Of a DNA stretch of 64,000 nucleotides, positions 51,956 to 63,857 are shown in pieces. Position numbers and translations under genes: made by a program. The notes under the pieces are model-generated. The model worked only from the letters and a program-made list of their open reading frames with translations. It was not told the DNA's origin and ran no database searches. How positions within the stretch are numbered: position 1 is the first letter of the stretch; the number at the start of each line of letters is the position of its first letter. The stretch is taken from assembly GCA_963693315.1 (NCBI GenBank), contig OY856186.1, forward strand, positions 307,795,061 through 307,859,060. Reading direction: 5' to 3'. Source of the DNA: Diogma glabrata (Eukaryota > Arthropoda > Insecta > Diptera > Cylindrotomidae).

Positions 51956-52817
51956 TTAATTTTCAGAATCTAAACCCTTACTATCTACACATGAATCCCT
52001 AAAATCCCTTTTTCTGGAATAACGCGGATCAACAATTTCAGGAAGCAACCATTCGAAATAAAAATCCTTCAAGCGAGGATACATAAAATTATCCAAAAAA
52101 TCCCGATCGTACAATATTGTTTCAACAAACAAATATTGGTTCAACAGTTTTGGGTCCTGAATTTGCTGATCCGACGTACCCGTCCACACCCCAAATACAC
52201 TATACTGTTTTTGGGAAATGTGGAGCTGTCCTTGTATTTGGTAGTAGTAAGGGTGCTTTTTTTAAGGCCTAAAATTTTATTATTCGATTTATCGAAATTT
52301 AAATATTTAATTTTGCCGATTTGCAAAGCTTCAAAAACCGACAAATTTGAAGCCGATTTAGGACACTTTACTTCTATAATACCGTTACTACCATCAATTA
52401 CTCCGTCGGGAGAAGCTCCAAGAAAATAGGCCTTTTCATCAATAAATAAACCACAGCTACTGATCTTTATTCCCAATTTAGCCTCGATGGCTTTTATGGC
52501 AAGATCTTCGTTCAACTTTCCATAAATCATGCTGTCAGTTGAAACTGTGGAGTATAATATTGGTTTGAGTTGAGATTGCAACTTTTTTGCTCCACATACT
52601 CTACCAAAATTTGATGCAGTGAGGTTTGCCTCAGATTTACCCATCTGCTTGAAGAAGCTTGGCCTATTGTTTCTTTTTGGATATTGTGTCTCTCCTGTTG
52701 TTGTTCTTTCAACGTTTCTTTTATGGCGCGAGCTCGTTCATTGTAATCATCCTTGCTCATGTGCTCACAATATGTAAAATGATTGGAAATAATACATAAC
52801 CGTCCAGCGAACACCAC
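51956..52817 (-). pseudogene. U39: YqaJ-fragment unit
   Basis: L1, plus a 4-bp deletion at the TASNFG site (GTGAGGTTTGCC, 52619-52630) that differs from L4. FLDNFMYP and FPKNSIV. Confidence 0.87.
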
Positions 52818-53032
52818 GTGAAGGTGAAGGATACGTTCGCCGTGGAAAGGAATGGGAAGGTATTTATTAGTAAGAAATTGGGTTGTTACATTTATATAAA
52901 CTTATATAACTATCTTATATAACTATTTAATAATTGTTGTTACATTATCTATCTTATATAACTAACATTGTTATTAAAATTAAATCTATTTAATAATAAT
53001 AATAAAAATAATAATAAAAATGCCAATATAAA

Positions 53033-53898
53033 TTAATTTTCAGAATCTAAACCCTTACTATCTAAACATGAATCCCTAAAATCCCTTTTTCTGGAATAAC
53101 GCGGATCAACAATTTCAGGAAGCAACCATTCGAAATAAAAATCCTTCAAGCGAGGATACATAACATTATCAAAAAAATCCCGATCGTACAATATTGTTTC
53201 AACAAACAAATATTGGTTCAACAGTTTTGGGTCCTGAATTTGCTGATCCGACGTACCCGTCCACACCCCAAATACACTATACTCTTTTTGGGAAATGTGG
53301 AGCTGTCCTTGTATTTGGTAGTAGTAAGGGTGCTTTTTTTAAGGCCTAAAATTTTATTATTCGATTTATCGAAATTTAAATATTTAATTTTGCCGATTTG
53401 CAAAGCTTCAAAAACCGACAAATTTGAAGCCGATTTAGGACACTTTACTTCTATAATACCGTTACTACCATCAATTACTCCGTCGGGAGAAGCTCCAAGA
53501 AAATAGGCCTTTTCATCAATAAATAAACCACAGCTACTGATCTTTATTCCCAATTTAGCCTCGATGGCTTTTATGGCAAGATCTTCGTTCAACTTTCCAT
53601 AAATCATGCTGTCAGTTGAAACTGTGGAATATAATATTGGTTTGAGTTGAGATTGCAACTTTTTTGTTCTACATACTCTACCAAAATTTGATGCAGTGAG
53701 TAACGTTTGCCTCAGATTTACCCATCTGCTTGAAGAAGCTTGGCCTATTGTTTCTTTTTGGATATTGTGTCTCTCCTGCTGTTGTTCTTTCAACGTTTCT
53801 TTTATGGCGCGAGCTCGTTCATTGTAATCATCCTTGCTCATGTGCTCACAATATGTAAAATGATTGGAAATAATACATAACCGTCCAGCGAACACCAC
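53033..53898 (-). pseudogene. U40: YqaJ-fragment unit
   Basis: L1 only. SCLDSK and VCRTKKL as in U14, but without its 15-bp deletion, so it may resemble that unit's ancestor. Confidence 0.87.
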
Positions 53899-54113
53899 GT
53901 GAAGGTGAAGGATACGTTCGCCGTGGAAAGGAATGGGAAGGTATTTATTAGTAAGAAATTGGGTTGTTACATTTATATAAACTTATATAACTATCTTATA
54001 TAACTATTTAATAATTGTTGTTACATTATCTATCTTATATAACTAACATTGTTATTAAAATTAAATCTATTTAATAATAATAATAAAAATAATAATAAAA
54101 ATGCCAATATAAA

Positions 54114-54979
54114 TTAATTTTCAGAATCTAAACCCTTACTATCTACACATGAATCCCTAAAATCCCTTTTTCTGGAATAACGCGGATCAACAATTTCAGG
54201 AAGCAACCATTCGAAATAAAAATCCTTCAAGCGAGGATACATAACATTATCAAAAAAATCCCGATCGTACAATATTGTTTCAACAAACAAATATTGGTTC
54301 AACAGTTTTGGGTCCTGAATTTGCTGATCCGACGTACCCGTCCACACCCCAAATACACTATACTCTTTTCGGGAAATGTGGAGCTGTCCTTGTATTTGGT
54401 AGTAGTAAGGGTGCTTTTTTTAAGGCCTAAAATTTTATTATTCGATTTATCGAAATTTAAATATTTAATTTTGCCGATTTGCAAAGCTTCAAAAACCGAC
54501 AAATTTGAAGCCGATTTAGGACACTTTACTTCTATAATACCGTTACTACCATCAATTACTCCGTCGGGAGAAGCTCCAAGAAAATAGGCCTTTTCATCAA
54601 TAAATAAACCACAGCTACTGATCTTTATTCCCAATTTAGCCTCGATGGCTTTTATGGCAAGATCTTCGTTCAACTTTCCATAAATCATGCTGTCAGTTGA
54701 AACTGTGGAGTATAATATTGGTTTGAGTTGAGATTGCAACTTTTTTGTTCTACATACTCTACCAAAATTTGATGCAGTGAGTAACGTTTGCCTCAGATTT
54801 ACCCATCTGCTTGAAGAAGCTTGGCCTATTGTTTCTTTTTGGATATTGTGTCTCTCCTGCTGTTGTTCTTTCAACGTTTCTTTTATGGCGCGAGCTCGTT
54901 CATTGTAATCATCCTTGCTCATGTGCTCACAATATGTAAAATGATTGGAAATAATACATAACCGTCCAGCGAACACCAC
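54114..54979 (-). pseudogene. U41: YqaJ-fragment unit
   Basis: L1 only. VCRTKKL and private FPEKS. Confidence 0.87.
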
Positions 54980-55194
54980 GTGAAGGTGAAGGATACGTTC
55001 GCCGTGGAAAGGAATGGGAAGGTATTTATTAGTAAGAAATTGGGTTGTTACATTTATATAAACTTATATAACTATCTTATATAACTATTTAATAATTGTT
55101 GTTACATTATCTATCTTATATAACTAACATTGTTATTAAAATTAAATCTATTTAATAATAATAATAAAAATAATAATAAAAATGCCAATATAAA

Positions 55195-56059
55195 TTAATT
55201 TTCAGAATCTAAACCATTACTATCTACACATGAATCCCTAAAATCCCTTTTTCTGGAATAACGCGGATCAACAATTTCAGGAAGCAACCATTCGAAATAA
55301 AAATCCTTCAAGTGAGGATACATAACATTATCATAAAAATCCCGATCGTACAATATTGTTTCAACAAACAAATATTGGTTCAACAGTTTTGGGTCCTGAA
55401 TTTGCTGATCCGACGTACCCGTCCACACCCCAAATACACTATACTGTTTTTGGGAAATGTGGAGCTGTCCTTGTATTTGGTAGTAGTAAGGGTGCTTTTT
55501 TTAAGGCCTAAAATTTTATTATTCGATTTATCGAAATTTAAACATTTAATTTTGCCGATTTGCAAAGCTTCAAAAACCGACAAATTTGAAGCCGATTTAG
55601 GACACTTTACTTCTATAATACCGTTACTACCATCAATTACTCCGTCGGGAGAAGCTCCAAGAAAATAGGCCTTTTCATCAATAAATAAACCACAGCTACT
55701 GATCTTTATTCCCAATTTAGCCTCGATGGCTTTTATGGCAAGATCTTCGTTCAACTTTCCATAAATCATGCTGTCAGTTGAAACTGTGGAGTATAATATT
55801 GGTTTGAGTTGAGATTGCAACTTTTTTGCTCTACATACTCTACCAAAATTTGATGCAGTGGTAACGTTTGCCTCAGATTTACCCATCTGCTTGAAGAAGC
55901 TTGGCCTATTGTTTCTTTTTGGATATTGTGTCTCTCCTGTTGTTGTTCTTTCAACGTTTCTTTCATGGCGCGAGCTCGTTCATTGTAATCATCCTTGCTC
56001 ATGTGCTCACAATATGTAAAATGATTGGAAATAATACATAACCGTCCAGCGAACACCAC
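55195..56059 (-). pseudogene. U42: YqaJ-fragment unit
   Basis: L1 and L4. Several private changes: DSNGLDSEN, YPHLKD, DFYDNVMY, KIKCLNF. N-terminal MKETL. First unit of the fourth four-unit block. Confidence 0.87.
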
Positions 56060-56274
56060 GTGAAGGTGAAGGATACGTTCGCCGTGGAAAGGAATGGGAA
56101 GGTATTTATTAGTAAGAAATTGGGTTGTTACATTTATATAAACTTATATAACTATCTTATATAACTATTTAATAATTGTTGTTACATTATCTATCTTATA
56201 TAACTAACATTGTTATTAAAATTAAATCTATTTAATAATAATAATAAAAATAATAATAAAAATGCCAATATAAA

Positions 56275-57148
56275 TTAATTTTCAGAATCTAAACCCTTAC
56301 TATCTACACATGAATCCCTAAAATCCCTTTTTCTGGAATAACGCGGATCAACAATTTCAGGAAGCAACCATTCAAAATATTCGAAATAAAAATCCTTCAA
56401 GCGAGGATACATAAAATTATCAAAAAAATCCCGATCGTACAATATTGTTTCAACAAACAAATATTGGTTCAACAGTTTTGGGTCCTGAATTTGCTGATGC
56501 GACGTACCCGTCCACACCCCAAATACACTATACTCTTTTTGGGAAATGTGGAGCTGTCCTTGTATTTGGTAGTAGTAAGGGTGCATTTTTTAAGGCCTAA
56601 AATTTTATTATTCGATTTATCGAAATTTAAATATTTAATTTTGCCGATTTGCAGAGCTTCAAAAACCGACAAATTTGAAGCCGATTTAGGACACTTTACT
56701 TCTATAATACCGTTACTACCATCAATTACTCCGTCGGGAGAAGCTCCAAGAAAATAGGCCTTTTCATCAATAAATAAACCACAGCTACTGATCTTTATTC
56801 CCAATTTAGCCTCGATGGCTTTTATGGCAAGATCTTCGTTCAACTTTCCATAAATCATGCTGTCAGTTGAAACTGTGGAGTATAATATTGGTTTGAGTTG
56901 AGATTGCAACTTTTTTGCTCTACATACTCTACCAAAATTTGATGCAGTGGTAACGTTTGCCTCAGATTTACCCATCTGCTTGAAGAAGCTTGGCCTATTG
57001 TTTCTTTTTGGATATTGTGTCTCTCCTGTTGTTGTTCTTTCAACGTTTCTTTTATGGCGCGAGCTCGTTCATTGTAATCATCCTTGCTCATGTGCTCACA
57101 ATATGTAAAATGATTGGAAATAATACATAACCGTCCAGCGAACACCAC
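56275..57148 (-). pseudogene. U43: YqaJ-fragment unit with 9-bp insertion, like U30
   Basis: L1 and L4, FEYFEW insertion, GCAGAGC, TAGTGAG spacer marker. Confidence 0.87.
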
Positions 57149-57363
57149 GTGAAGGTGAAGGATACGTTCGCCGTGGAAAGGAATGGGAAGGTATTTATTA
57201 GTGAGAAATTGGGTTGTTACATTTATATAAACTTATATAACTATCTTATATAACTATTTAATAATTGTTGTTACATTATCTATCTTATATAACTAACATT
57301 GTTATTAAAATTAAATCTATTTAATAATAATAATAAAAATAATAATAAAAATGCCAATATAAA

Positions 57364-58229
57364 TTAATTTTCAGAATCTAAACCCTTACTATCTACACAT
57401 GAATCCCTAAAATCCCTTTTTCTGGAATAACGCGGATCAACAATTTCAGGAAGCAACCATTCGAAATAAAAATCCTTCAAGCGAGGATACATAACATTAT
57501 CAAAAAAATCCCGATCGTACAATATTGTTTCAACAAACAAATATTGGTTCAACAGTTTTGGGTCCTGAATTTGCTGATCCGACGTACCCGTCCACACCCC
57601 AAATACACTATACTCTTTTTGGGAAATGTGGAGCTGTCCTTGTATTTGGTAGTAGTAAGGGTGCTTTTTTTAAGGCCTAAACTTTTATTATTCGATTTAT
57701 CGAAATTTAAATATTTAATTTTGCCGATTTGCAAAGCTTCAAAAACCGACAAATTTGAAGCCGATTTAGGACACTTTACTTCTATAATACCGTTACTACC
57801 ATCAATTACTCCGTCGGGAGAAGCTTCAAGAAAATAGGCCTTTTCATCAATAAATAAACCACAGCTACTGATCTTTATTCCCAATTTAGCTTCGATGGCT
57901 TTTATGGCAAGATCTTCGTTCAACTTTCCATAAATCATGCTGTCAGTTGAAACTGTGGAGTATAATATTGGTTTGAGTTGAGATTGCAACTTTTTTGCTC
58001 CACATACTCTACCAAAATTTGATGCAGTGAGTAACGTTTGCCTCAGATTTACCCATCTGCTTGAAGAAGCTTGGCCTATTGTTTCTTTTTGGATATTGTG
58101 TCTCTCCTGTTGTTGTTCTTTCAACGTTTCTTTTATGGCGCGAGCTCGTTCATTGTAATCATCCTTGCTCATGTGCTCACAATATGTAAAATGATTGGAA
58201 ATAATACATAACCGTCCAGCGAACACCAC
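57364..58229 (-). pseudogene. U44: YqaJ-fragment unit
   Basis: L1. U31 subtype with an extra Gly-to-Glu change, FLEASPDG, directly before the catalytic SPDG. Duplicated as U47. Confidence 0.87.
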
Positions 58230-58444
58230 GTGAAGGTGAAGGATACGTTCGCCGTGGAAAGGAATGGGAAGGTATTTATTAGTAAGAAATTGGGTTGTTA
58301 CATTTATATAAACTTATATAACTGTCTTATATAACTATTTAATAATTGTTGTTACATTATCTATCTTATATAACTAACATTGTTATTAAAATTAAATCTA
58401 TTTAATAATAATAATAAAAATAATAATAAAAATGCCAATATAAA

Positions 58445-59308
58445 TTAATTTTCAGAATCTAAACCCTTACTATCTACACATGAATCCCTAAAATCCCTTT
58501 TTCTGGAATAACGCGGATCAACAATTTCAGGAAGCAACCATTCGAAATAAAAATCCTTCAAGCGAGGATACATAAAATTATCAAAAAATCCCGATCGTAC
58601 AATATTGTTTCAACAAACAAATATTGGTTCAACAGTTTTGGGTCCTGAATTTGCTGATGCGACGTACCCGTCCACACCCCAAATACACTATACTCTTTTT
58701 GGGAAATGTGGAGCTGTCCTTGTATTTGATAGTAGTAAGGGTGCATTTTTTAAGGCCTAAAATTTTATTATTCGATTTATCGAAATTTAAATATTTAATT
58801 TTGCCGATTTGCAAAGCTTCAAATACCGACAAATTTGAAGCCGATTTAGGACACTTTACTTCTATAATACCGTTACTACCATCAATTACTCCGTCGGGAG
58901 AAGCTCCAAGAAAATAGGCCTTTTCATCAATAAATAAACCACAGCCACTGATCTTTATTCCCAATTTAGCCTCGATGGCTTTTATGGCAAGATCTTCGTT
59001 CAACTTTCCATAAATCATGCTGTCAGTTGAAACTGTGGAGTATAATATTGGTTTGAATTGAGATTGCAACTTTTTTGCTCTACATACTCTACCAAAATTT
59101 GATACAGTGGTAACATTTGCCTCAGATTTACCCATCTGCTTGAAGAAGCTTGGCCTATTGTTTCTTTTTGGATATTGTGTCTCTCCTGTTGTTGTTCTTT
59201 CAACGTTTCTTTTATGGCGCGAGCTCGTTCATTGTAATCATCCTTGCTCATGTGCTCACAATATGTAAAATGATTGGAAATAATACATAACCGTCCAGCG
59301 AACACCAC
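58445..59308 (-). pseudogene. U45: YqaJ-fragment unit, like U32
   Basis: L1, L3 and L4. KISGCG, TVSNF, QSQFKP, plus TLTTIKY in the shifted frame. Duplicated as U48. Confidence 0.87.
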
Positions 59309-59511
59309 GTGAAGGTGAAGGATACGTTCGCCGTGGAAAGGAATGGGAAGGTATTTATTAGTAAGAAATTGGGTTGTTACATTTATATAAACTTATATAA
59401 CTATCTTATATAACTATTTAATAATTGTTGTTACATTATCTATCTTATATAACTAACATTGTTATTAAAATTAAATCTATTTAATAATAATAATAAAAAT
59501 GCCAATATAAA

Positions 59512-60393
59512 TTAATTTTCAGAATCTAAACCCTTACTATCTACACATGAATCCCTAAAATCCCTTTTTCTGGAATAACGCGGATCAACAATTTCAGGAA
59601 GCAACCATTCGAAATAAAAATCCTTCAAGCGAGGATACATAACATTATCAAAAAAATCCCGATCGTAAAATATTGTTTCAACAAACAAATATTGGTTCAA
59701 CAGTTTTGGGTCCTGAATTTGCTGATCCGACGTACCCGTCCACACCCCAAATAAACTATACTCTATTTGGGAAATGTGGAGCTGTGGAGCTGTGGAGCTG
59801 TCCTTGTATTTGGTAGTAGTAAGGGTGCTTTTTTTTAAGGCCTAAAATTTTATTATTCGATTTATCGAAATTTAAATATTTAATTTTGCCGATTTGCAAA
59901 GCTTCAAAAACCGACAAATTTGAAGCCGATTTAGGACACTTTACTTCTATAATACCGTTACTACCATCAATTACTCCGTCGGGAGAAGCTCCAAGAAAAT
60001 AGGCCTTTTCATCAATAAATAAACCACAGCTACTGATCTTTATTCCCAATTTAGCCTCGATGGCTTTTATGGCAAGATCTTCGTTCAACTTTCCATAAAT
60101 CATGCTGTCAGTTGAAACTGTGGAGTATAATATTGGTTTGAGTTGAGATTGCAACTTTTTTGCTCTACATACTCTACCAAAATTTGATGCAGTGGTAACG
60201 TTTGCCTCAGATTTACCCATCTGCTTGAAGAAGCTTGGCCTATTGTTTCTTTTTGGATATTGTGTCTCTCCTGTTGTTGTTCTTTCAACGTTTCTTTTAT
60301 GGCGCGAGCTCGTTCATTGTAATCATCCTTGCTCATGTGCTCACAATATGTAAAATGATTGGAAATAATACATAACCGTCCAGCGAACACCAC
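59512..60393 (-). pseudogene. U46: hybrid YqaJ-fragment unit (3.2-kb duplication junction)
   Basis: Eight T and L2 with three 8-mers (59778-59801), as in U49. L4 and the TAGTGAG spacer as in U43. The switch lies between about 59900 and 60195. Private ETIFYDRD shared with U49. Confidence 0.88.
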
Positions 60394-60608
60394 GTGAAGG
60401 TGAAGGATACGTTCGCCGTGGAAAGGAATGGGAAGGTATTTATTAGTGAGAAATTGGGTTGTTACATTTATATAAACTTATATAACTATCTTATATAACT
60501 ATTTAATAATTGTTGTTACATTATCTATCTTATATAACTAACATTGTTATTAAAATTAAATCTATTTAATAATAATAATAAAAATAATAATAAAAATGCC
60601 AATATAAA

Positions 60609-61474
60609 TTAATTTTCAGAATCTAAACCCTTACTATCTACACATGAATCCCTAAAATCCCTTTTTCTGGAATAACGCGGATCAACAATTTCAGGAAGCA
60701 ACCATTCGAAATAAAAATCCTTCAAGCGAGGATACATAACATTATCAAAAAAATCCCGATCGTACAATATTGTTTCAACAAACAAATATTGGTTCAACAG
60801 TTTTGGGTCCTGAATTTGCTGATCCGACGTACCCGTCCACACCCCAAATACACTATACTCTTTTTGGGAAATGTGGAGCTGTCCTTGTATTTGGTAGTAG
60901 TAAGGGTGCTTTTTTTAAGGCCTAAACTTTTATTATTCGATTTATCGAAATTTAAATATTTAATTTTGCCGATTTGCAAAGCTTCAAAAACCGACAAATT
61001 TGAAGCCGATTTAGGACACTTTACTTCTATAATACCGTTACTACCATCAATTACTCCGTCGGGAGAAGCTTCAAGAAAATAGGCCTTTTCATCAATAAAT
61101 AAACCACAGCTACTGATCTTTATTCCCAATTTAGCTTCGATGGCTTTTATGGCAAGATCTTCGTTCAACTTTCCATAAATCATGCTGTCAGTTGAAACTG
61201 TGGAGTATAATATTGGTTTGAGTTGAGATTGCAACTTTTTTGCTCCACATACTCTACCAAAATTTGATGCAGTGAGTAACGTTTGCCTCAGATTTACCCA
61301 TCTGCTTGAAGAAGCTTGGCCTATTGTTTCTTTTTGGATATTGTGTCTCTCCTGTTGTTGTTCTTTCAACGTTTCTTTTATGGCGCGAGCTCGTTCATTG
61401 TAATCATCCTTGCTCATGTGCTCACAATATGTAAAATGATTGGAAATAATACATAACCGTCCAGCGAACACCAC
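60609..61474 (-). pseudogene. U47: YqaJ-fragment unit, copy of U44
   Basis: L1, FLEASPDG and the same silent CTTCGATGG change, 3,245 bp after U44. Confidence 0.87.
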
Positions 61475-61689
61475 GTGAAGGTGAAGGATACGTTCGCCGT
61501 GGAAAGGAATGGGAAGGTATTTATTAGTAAGAAATTGGGTTGTTACATTTATATAAACTTATATAACTGTCTTATATAACTATTTAATAATTGTTGTTAC
61601 ATTATCTATCTTATATAACTAACATTGTTATTAAAATTAAATCTATTTAATAATAATAATAAAAATAATAATAAAAATGCCAATATAAA

Positions 61690-62553
61690 TTAATTTTCAG
61701 AATCTAAACCCTTACTATCTACACATGAATCCCTAAAATCCCTTTTTCTGGAATAACGCGGATCAACAATTTCAGGAAGCAACCATTCGAAATAAAAATC
61801 CTTCAAGCGAGGATACATAAAATTATCAAAAAATCCCGATCGTACAATATTGTTTCAACAAACAAATATTGGTTCAACAGTTTTGGGTCCTGAATTTGCT
61901 GATGCGACGTACCCGTCCACACCCCAAATACACTATACTCTTTTTGGGAAATGTGGAGCTGTCCTTGTATTTGATAGTAGTAAGGGTGCATTTTTTAAGG
62001 CCTAAAATTTTATTATTCGATTTATCGAAATTTAAATATTTAATTTTGCCGATTTGCAAAGCTTCAAATACCGACAAATTTGAAGCCGATTTAGGACACT
62101 TTACTTCTATAATACCGTTACTACCATCAATTACTCCGTCGGGAGAAGCTCCAAGAAAATAGGCCTTTTCATCAATAAATAAACCACAGCCACTGATCTT
62201 TATTCCCAATTTAGCCTCGATGGCTTTTATGGCAAGATCTTCGTTCAACTTTCCATAAATCATGCTGTCAGTTGAAACTGTGGAGTATAATATTGGTTTG
62301 AATTGAGATTGCAACTTTTTTGCTCTACATACTCTACCAAAATTTGATACAGTGGTAACATTTGCCTCAGATTTACCCATCTGCTTGAAGAAGCTTGGCC
62401 TATTGTTTCTTTTTGGATATTGTGTCTCTCCTGTTGTTGTTCTTTCAACGTTTCTTTTATGGCGCGAGCTCGTTCATTGTAATCATCCTTGCTCATGTGC
62501 TCACAATATGTAAAATGATTGGAAATAATACATAACCGTCCAGCGAACACCAC
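61690..62553 (-). pseudogene. U48: YqaJ-fragment unit, copy of U45
   Basis: L1, L3 and L4 with every U45 marker, including TTTGATAGTAG and QSQFKP. Confidence 0.87.
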
Positions 62554-62756
62554 GTGAAGGTGAAGGATACGTTCGCCGTGGAAAGGAATGGGAAGGTATT
62601 TATTAGTAAGAAATTGGGTTGTTACATTTATATAAACTTATATAACTATCTTATATAACTATTTAATAATTGTTGTTACATTATCTATCTTATATAACTA
62701 ACATTGTTATTAAAATTAAATCTATTTAATAATAATAATAAAAATGCCAATATAAA

Positions 62757-63642
62757 TTAATTTTCAGAATCTAAACCCTTACTATCTACACATGAATCCC
62801 TAAAATCCCTTTTTCTGGAATAACGCGGATCAACAATTTCAGGAAGCAACCATTCGAAATAAAAATCCTTCAAGCGAGGATACATAACATTATCAAAAAA
62901 ATCCCGATCGTAAAATATTGTTTCAACAAACAAATATTGGTTCAACAGTTTTGGGTCCTGAATTTGCTGATCCGACGTACCCGTCCACACCCCAAATAAA
63001 CTATACTCTATTTGGGAAATGTGGAGCTGTGGAGCTGTGGAGCTGTCCTTGTATTTGGTAGTAGTAAGGGTGCTTTTTTTTAAGGCCTAAAATTTTATTA
63101 TTCGATTTATCGAAATTTAAATATTTAATTTTGCCGATTTGCAAAGCTTCAAAAACCGACAAATTTGAAGCCGATTTAGGACACTTTACTTCTATAATAC
63201 CGTTACTACCATCAATTACTCCGTCGGGAGAAGCTCCAAGAAAATAGGCCTTTTCATCAATAAATAAACCACAGCTACTGATCTTTATTCCCAATTTAGC
63301 CTCGATGGCTTTTATGGCAAGATCTTCGTTCAACTTTCCATAAATCATGCTGTCAGTTGAAACTGTGGAGTATAATATTGGTTTGAGTTGAGATTGCAAC
63401 TTTTTTGCTCTACATACTCTACCAAAATTTGATGCAGTGAGTAACGTTTGCCTCAGATTTACCCATCTGCTTGAAGAAGCTTGGCCTATTGTTTCTTTTT
63501 GGATATTGTGTCTCTCCTGTTGTTGTTCTTTCAACGTTTCTTTTATGGCGCGAGCTCGTTCATTGTAATCATCCTTGCTCATGTGCTCACAATATGTAAA
63601 ATGATTGGAAATAATACATAACCATAGTCCAGCGAACACCAC
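62757..63642 (-). pseudogene. U49: YqaJ-fragment unit, 8-mer x3
   Basis: Eight T and L2 with three copies (63023-63046). The TASNFG site is intact, unlike U46. A private 3-bp insertion near 63624 gives AGLWLC at the N-terminal end. Confidence 0.88.
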
Positions 63643-63857
63643 GTGAAGGTGAAGGATACGTTCGCCGTGGAAAGGAATGGGAAGGTATTTATTAGTAAGA
63701 AATTGGGTTGTTACATTTATATAAACTTATATAACTATCTTATATAACTATTTAATAATTGTTGTTACATTATCTATCTTATATAACTAACATTGTTATT
63801 AAAATTAAATCTATTTAATAATAATAATAAAAATAATAATAAAAATGCCAATATAAA

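Larger units (their letters stand above)
55195..59511 (-). repeat. Four-unit higher-order block, copy 4 (U42-U45)
   Basis: Same subtype order. Shares CATTCAAAATATT and QSQFKP with copy 3. Confidence 0.8.
56655..59899. repeat. 3,245-bp three-unit duplication, left copy
   Basis: Covers the end of U43, U44, U45 and the first part of U46. Shared private changes FLEASPDG, TLTTIKY and ETIFYDRD mark it. Limits are uncertain by about 300 bp. Confidence 0.88.
59900..63144. repeat. 3,245-bp three-unit duplication, right copy
   Basis: Covers the end of U46, U47, U48 and the first part of U49. Confidence 0.88.
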
